The notes below the pieces were generated by a model, which saw only the letters and a program-made list of their open reading frames with translations, searched no databases and was not told where the DNA came from. A DNA stretch of 11,959 nucleotides, from positions 1 to 11,959 of the forward strand of contig NZ_JADNAT010000040.1 in the NCBI RefSeq assembly GCF_015550425.1, in the 5' to 3' direction. The position numbers and the translations under genes were made by a program. The stretch's first letter is position 1. Every line of letters starts with the position of its first letter. Of the stretch, positions 11,751 to 11,959 are shown in pieces. Source of the DNA: Clostridium sp. 1001275B_160808_H3 (GTDB lineage: Bacteria; Bacillota; Clostridia; Clostridiales; Clostridiaceae).

Positions 11751-11754
11751 TTGA
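11698..11754 (+). other. 18-codon open frame with strong ribosome binding site before the rRNA promoter
   Basis: AAGGAG (11686-11691) lies 6 bases before ATG 11698; the frame encodes MILCKSFLMNTLISNKTT and stops at TGA 11752-11754 inside the first TTGAAAAAAG repeat. It may be the beginning of a gene cut off when rRNA operon sequence was joined here, or a chance frame. No family match is recognised. Confidence 0.25.
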
Positions 11755-11780
11755 AAAAAGTTGAAAAAAGTTGAAAAACA
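11751..11780 (+). repeat. Three 10-bp direct repeats upstream of the rRNA promoter
   Basis: TTGAAAAAAG (11751-11760), TTGAAAAAAG (11761-11770) and TTGAAAAACA (11771-11780) are in tandem and end 3 bases before the -35 box. The A-tracts recur every 10 bp, about one helical turn, which favours curved DNA, and they lie where an UP element binding the RNA polymerase alpha subunits would be. The role is inferred from position. Confidence 0.7.
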
Positions 11781-11783
11781 TTG

Positions 11784-11812
11784 TTGACAATGAGGTGCAT
11801 AAGTGATAAGAT
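11784..11812 (+). promoter_or_regulatory. Promoter of the second rRNA operon
   Basis: TTGACA (11784-11789) and TAAGAT (11807-11812) are separated by 17 bases. The start point is expected near 11819, leaving a leader of about 130 nt before 16S. The perfect -35 and the A-tract repeats directly upstream fit a strong rRNA promoter. Confidence 0.85.
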
Positions 11813-11842
11813 GAGAAAGTCGCTTGAGGGCGATGAAGAAAA

Positions 11843-11863
11843 TGGTCTTTGAAAATTGAACAG
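11843..11863 (+). promoter_or_regulatory. boxA-type antitermination site in the rRNA leader
   Basis: GGTCTTTGAAAATTGAACAG resembles the conserved TCTTTGAAAACT boxA region of Bacillus and clostridial rRNA leaders, which recruits Nus factors to prevent early termination. The position, between promoter and 16S, is as expected. Confidence 0.7.
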
Positions 11864-11903
11864 AAAATAAGTTAAGTAAAATAAACCAGCAATTCTTTTA
11901 GAC

Positions 11904-11933
11904 GTCTTAAAATTAAGACTCAAAGTAATTTGA
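11904..11933 (+). other. Two small hairpins in the 16S leader
   Basis: GTCTTA (11904-11909) pairs with TAAGAC (11914-11919). Next, TCAAA (11920-11924) pairs with TTTGA (11929-11933) around GTAA, a GNRA-type tetraloop. They probably help precursor folding or processing just before the 16S 5' end. The role is inferred. Confidence 0.5.
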
Positions 11934-11950
11934 GCGAAGAGATTAAACTT

Positions 11951-11959
11951 TTTATTGAG
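11951..11959 (+). rRNA. 16S ribosomal RNA, first bases (partial)
   Basis: The window ends in TTTATTGAG, which corresponds to the first nine bases of 16S rRNA (next expected AGTTTGATC). The typical leader and promoter upstream support this. Only the extreme 5' end is inside, so the exact start is approximate. Confidence 0.75.

Noticed and set aside
11751..11780. Tandem repeats considered as a CRISPR-like array
   Set aside because: Units are 10 bp, directly adjacent with no spacers, and sit in an rRNA promoter; no cas genes are present.
11720..11923. 67-codon frame on the - strand across the rRNA promoter and leader
   Set aside because: The region is fully explained by the promoter, boxA and leader hairpins on the + strand; the frame is an artefact of A-rich repeats read in reverse.

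Overview
The window (about 12 kb, very AT-rich) looks like chromosome of a Clostridium or close low-GC Firmicute. The grounds are the rRNA and tRNA sequences, strong AGGAGG-type ribosome binding sites, AT-ending codons, U-tailed hairpin terminators, and a gene set (VanZ-like, cardiolipin synthase, EF-G paralogue, CinA, CPBP protease, Ung) typical of that group. The species cannot be named from the sequence alone. No prophage, insertion sequence, CRISPR array or defence island is visible.

Layout. 1-483 is the 3' end of one rRNA operon: end of 23S, a spacer with a perfect consensus promoter, 5S, tRNA with anticodon CAT (Met, or possibly Ile2), tRNA-Ala(TGC) and a terminator. 691-1952 holds a 54-aa helical protein, a double zinc-ribbon protein and a VanZ-family membrane protein, all on the + strand. 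A cardiolipin synthase gene converges on them from the - strand, and a 25-bp perfect inverted repeat separates the two. 3445-4374 is mostly gene debris: an intact promoter, ribosome binding site and start codon lead into the first 37 codons of an AbgT-type transporter, followed by what looks like a decayed TlpA/ResA-like thioredoxin gene with eleven in-frame stops. 4375-6785 encodes a noncanonical EF-G paralogue and a conserved-looking 78-aa protein of unknown function. 7072-8307 is cinA. 8521-9468 is a CPBP intramembrane protease, convergent with a membrane-anchored SH3-like protein (9505-9939). tRNA-Phe (10084-10159) has its own promoter and terminator. A two-helix membrane protein (10516-10710) converges with ung (10736-11413). 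The window ends with the promoter, antitermination leader and first bases of a second rRNA operon in the same orientation as the first.

The genes do not form one pathway. They are housekeeping and envelope genes arranged as short, separately terminated units between two directly oriented rRNA operons, which makes the block open to rRNA-mediated recombination. The three convergent gene pairs each share one hairpin between them.

No convincing new multi-gene system is present. The points most worth checking are the internal promoter placed to start transcription almost at the 5S 5' end, the 10-bp phased repeats upstream of the second rRNA promoter, the two pseudogenes, the EF-G paralogue with Tyr in place of the usual GTPase histidine and an unusual start region, and the competing hairpins plus GC-rich stem between cinA and the protease gene.
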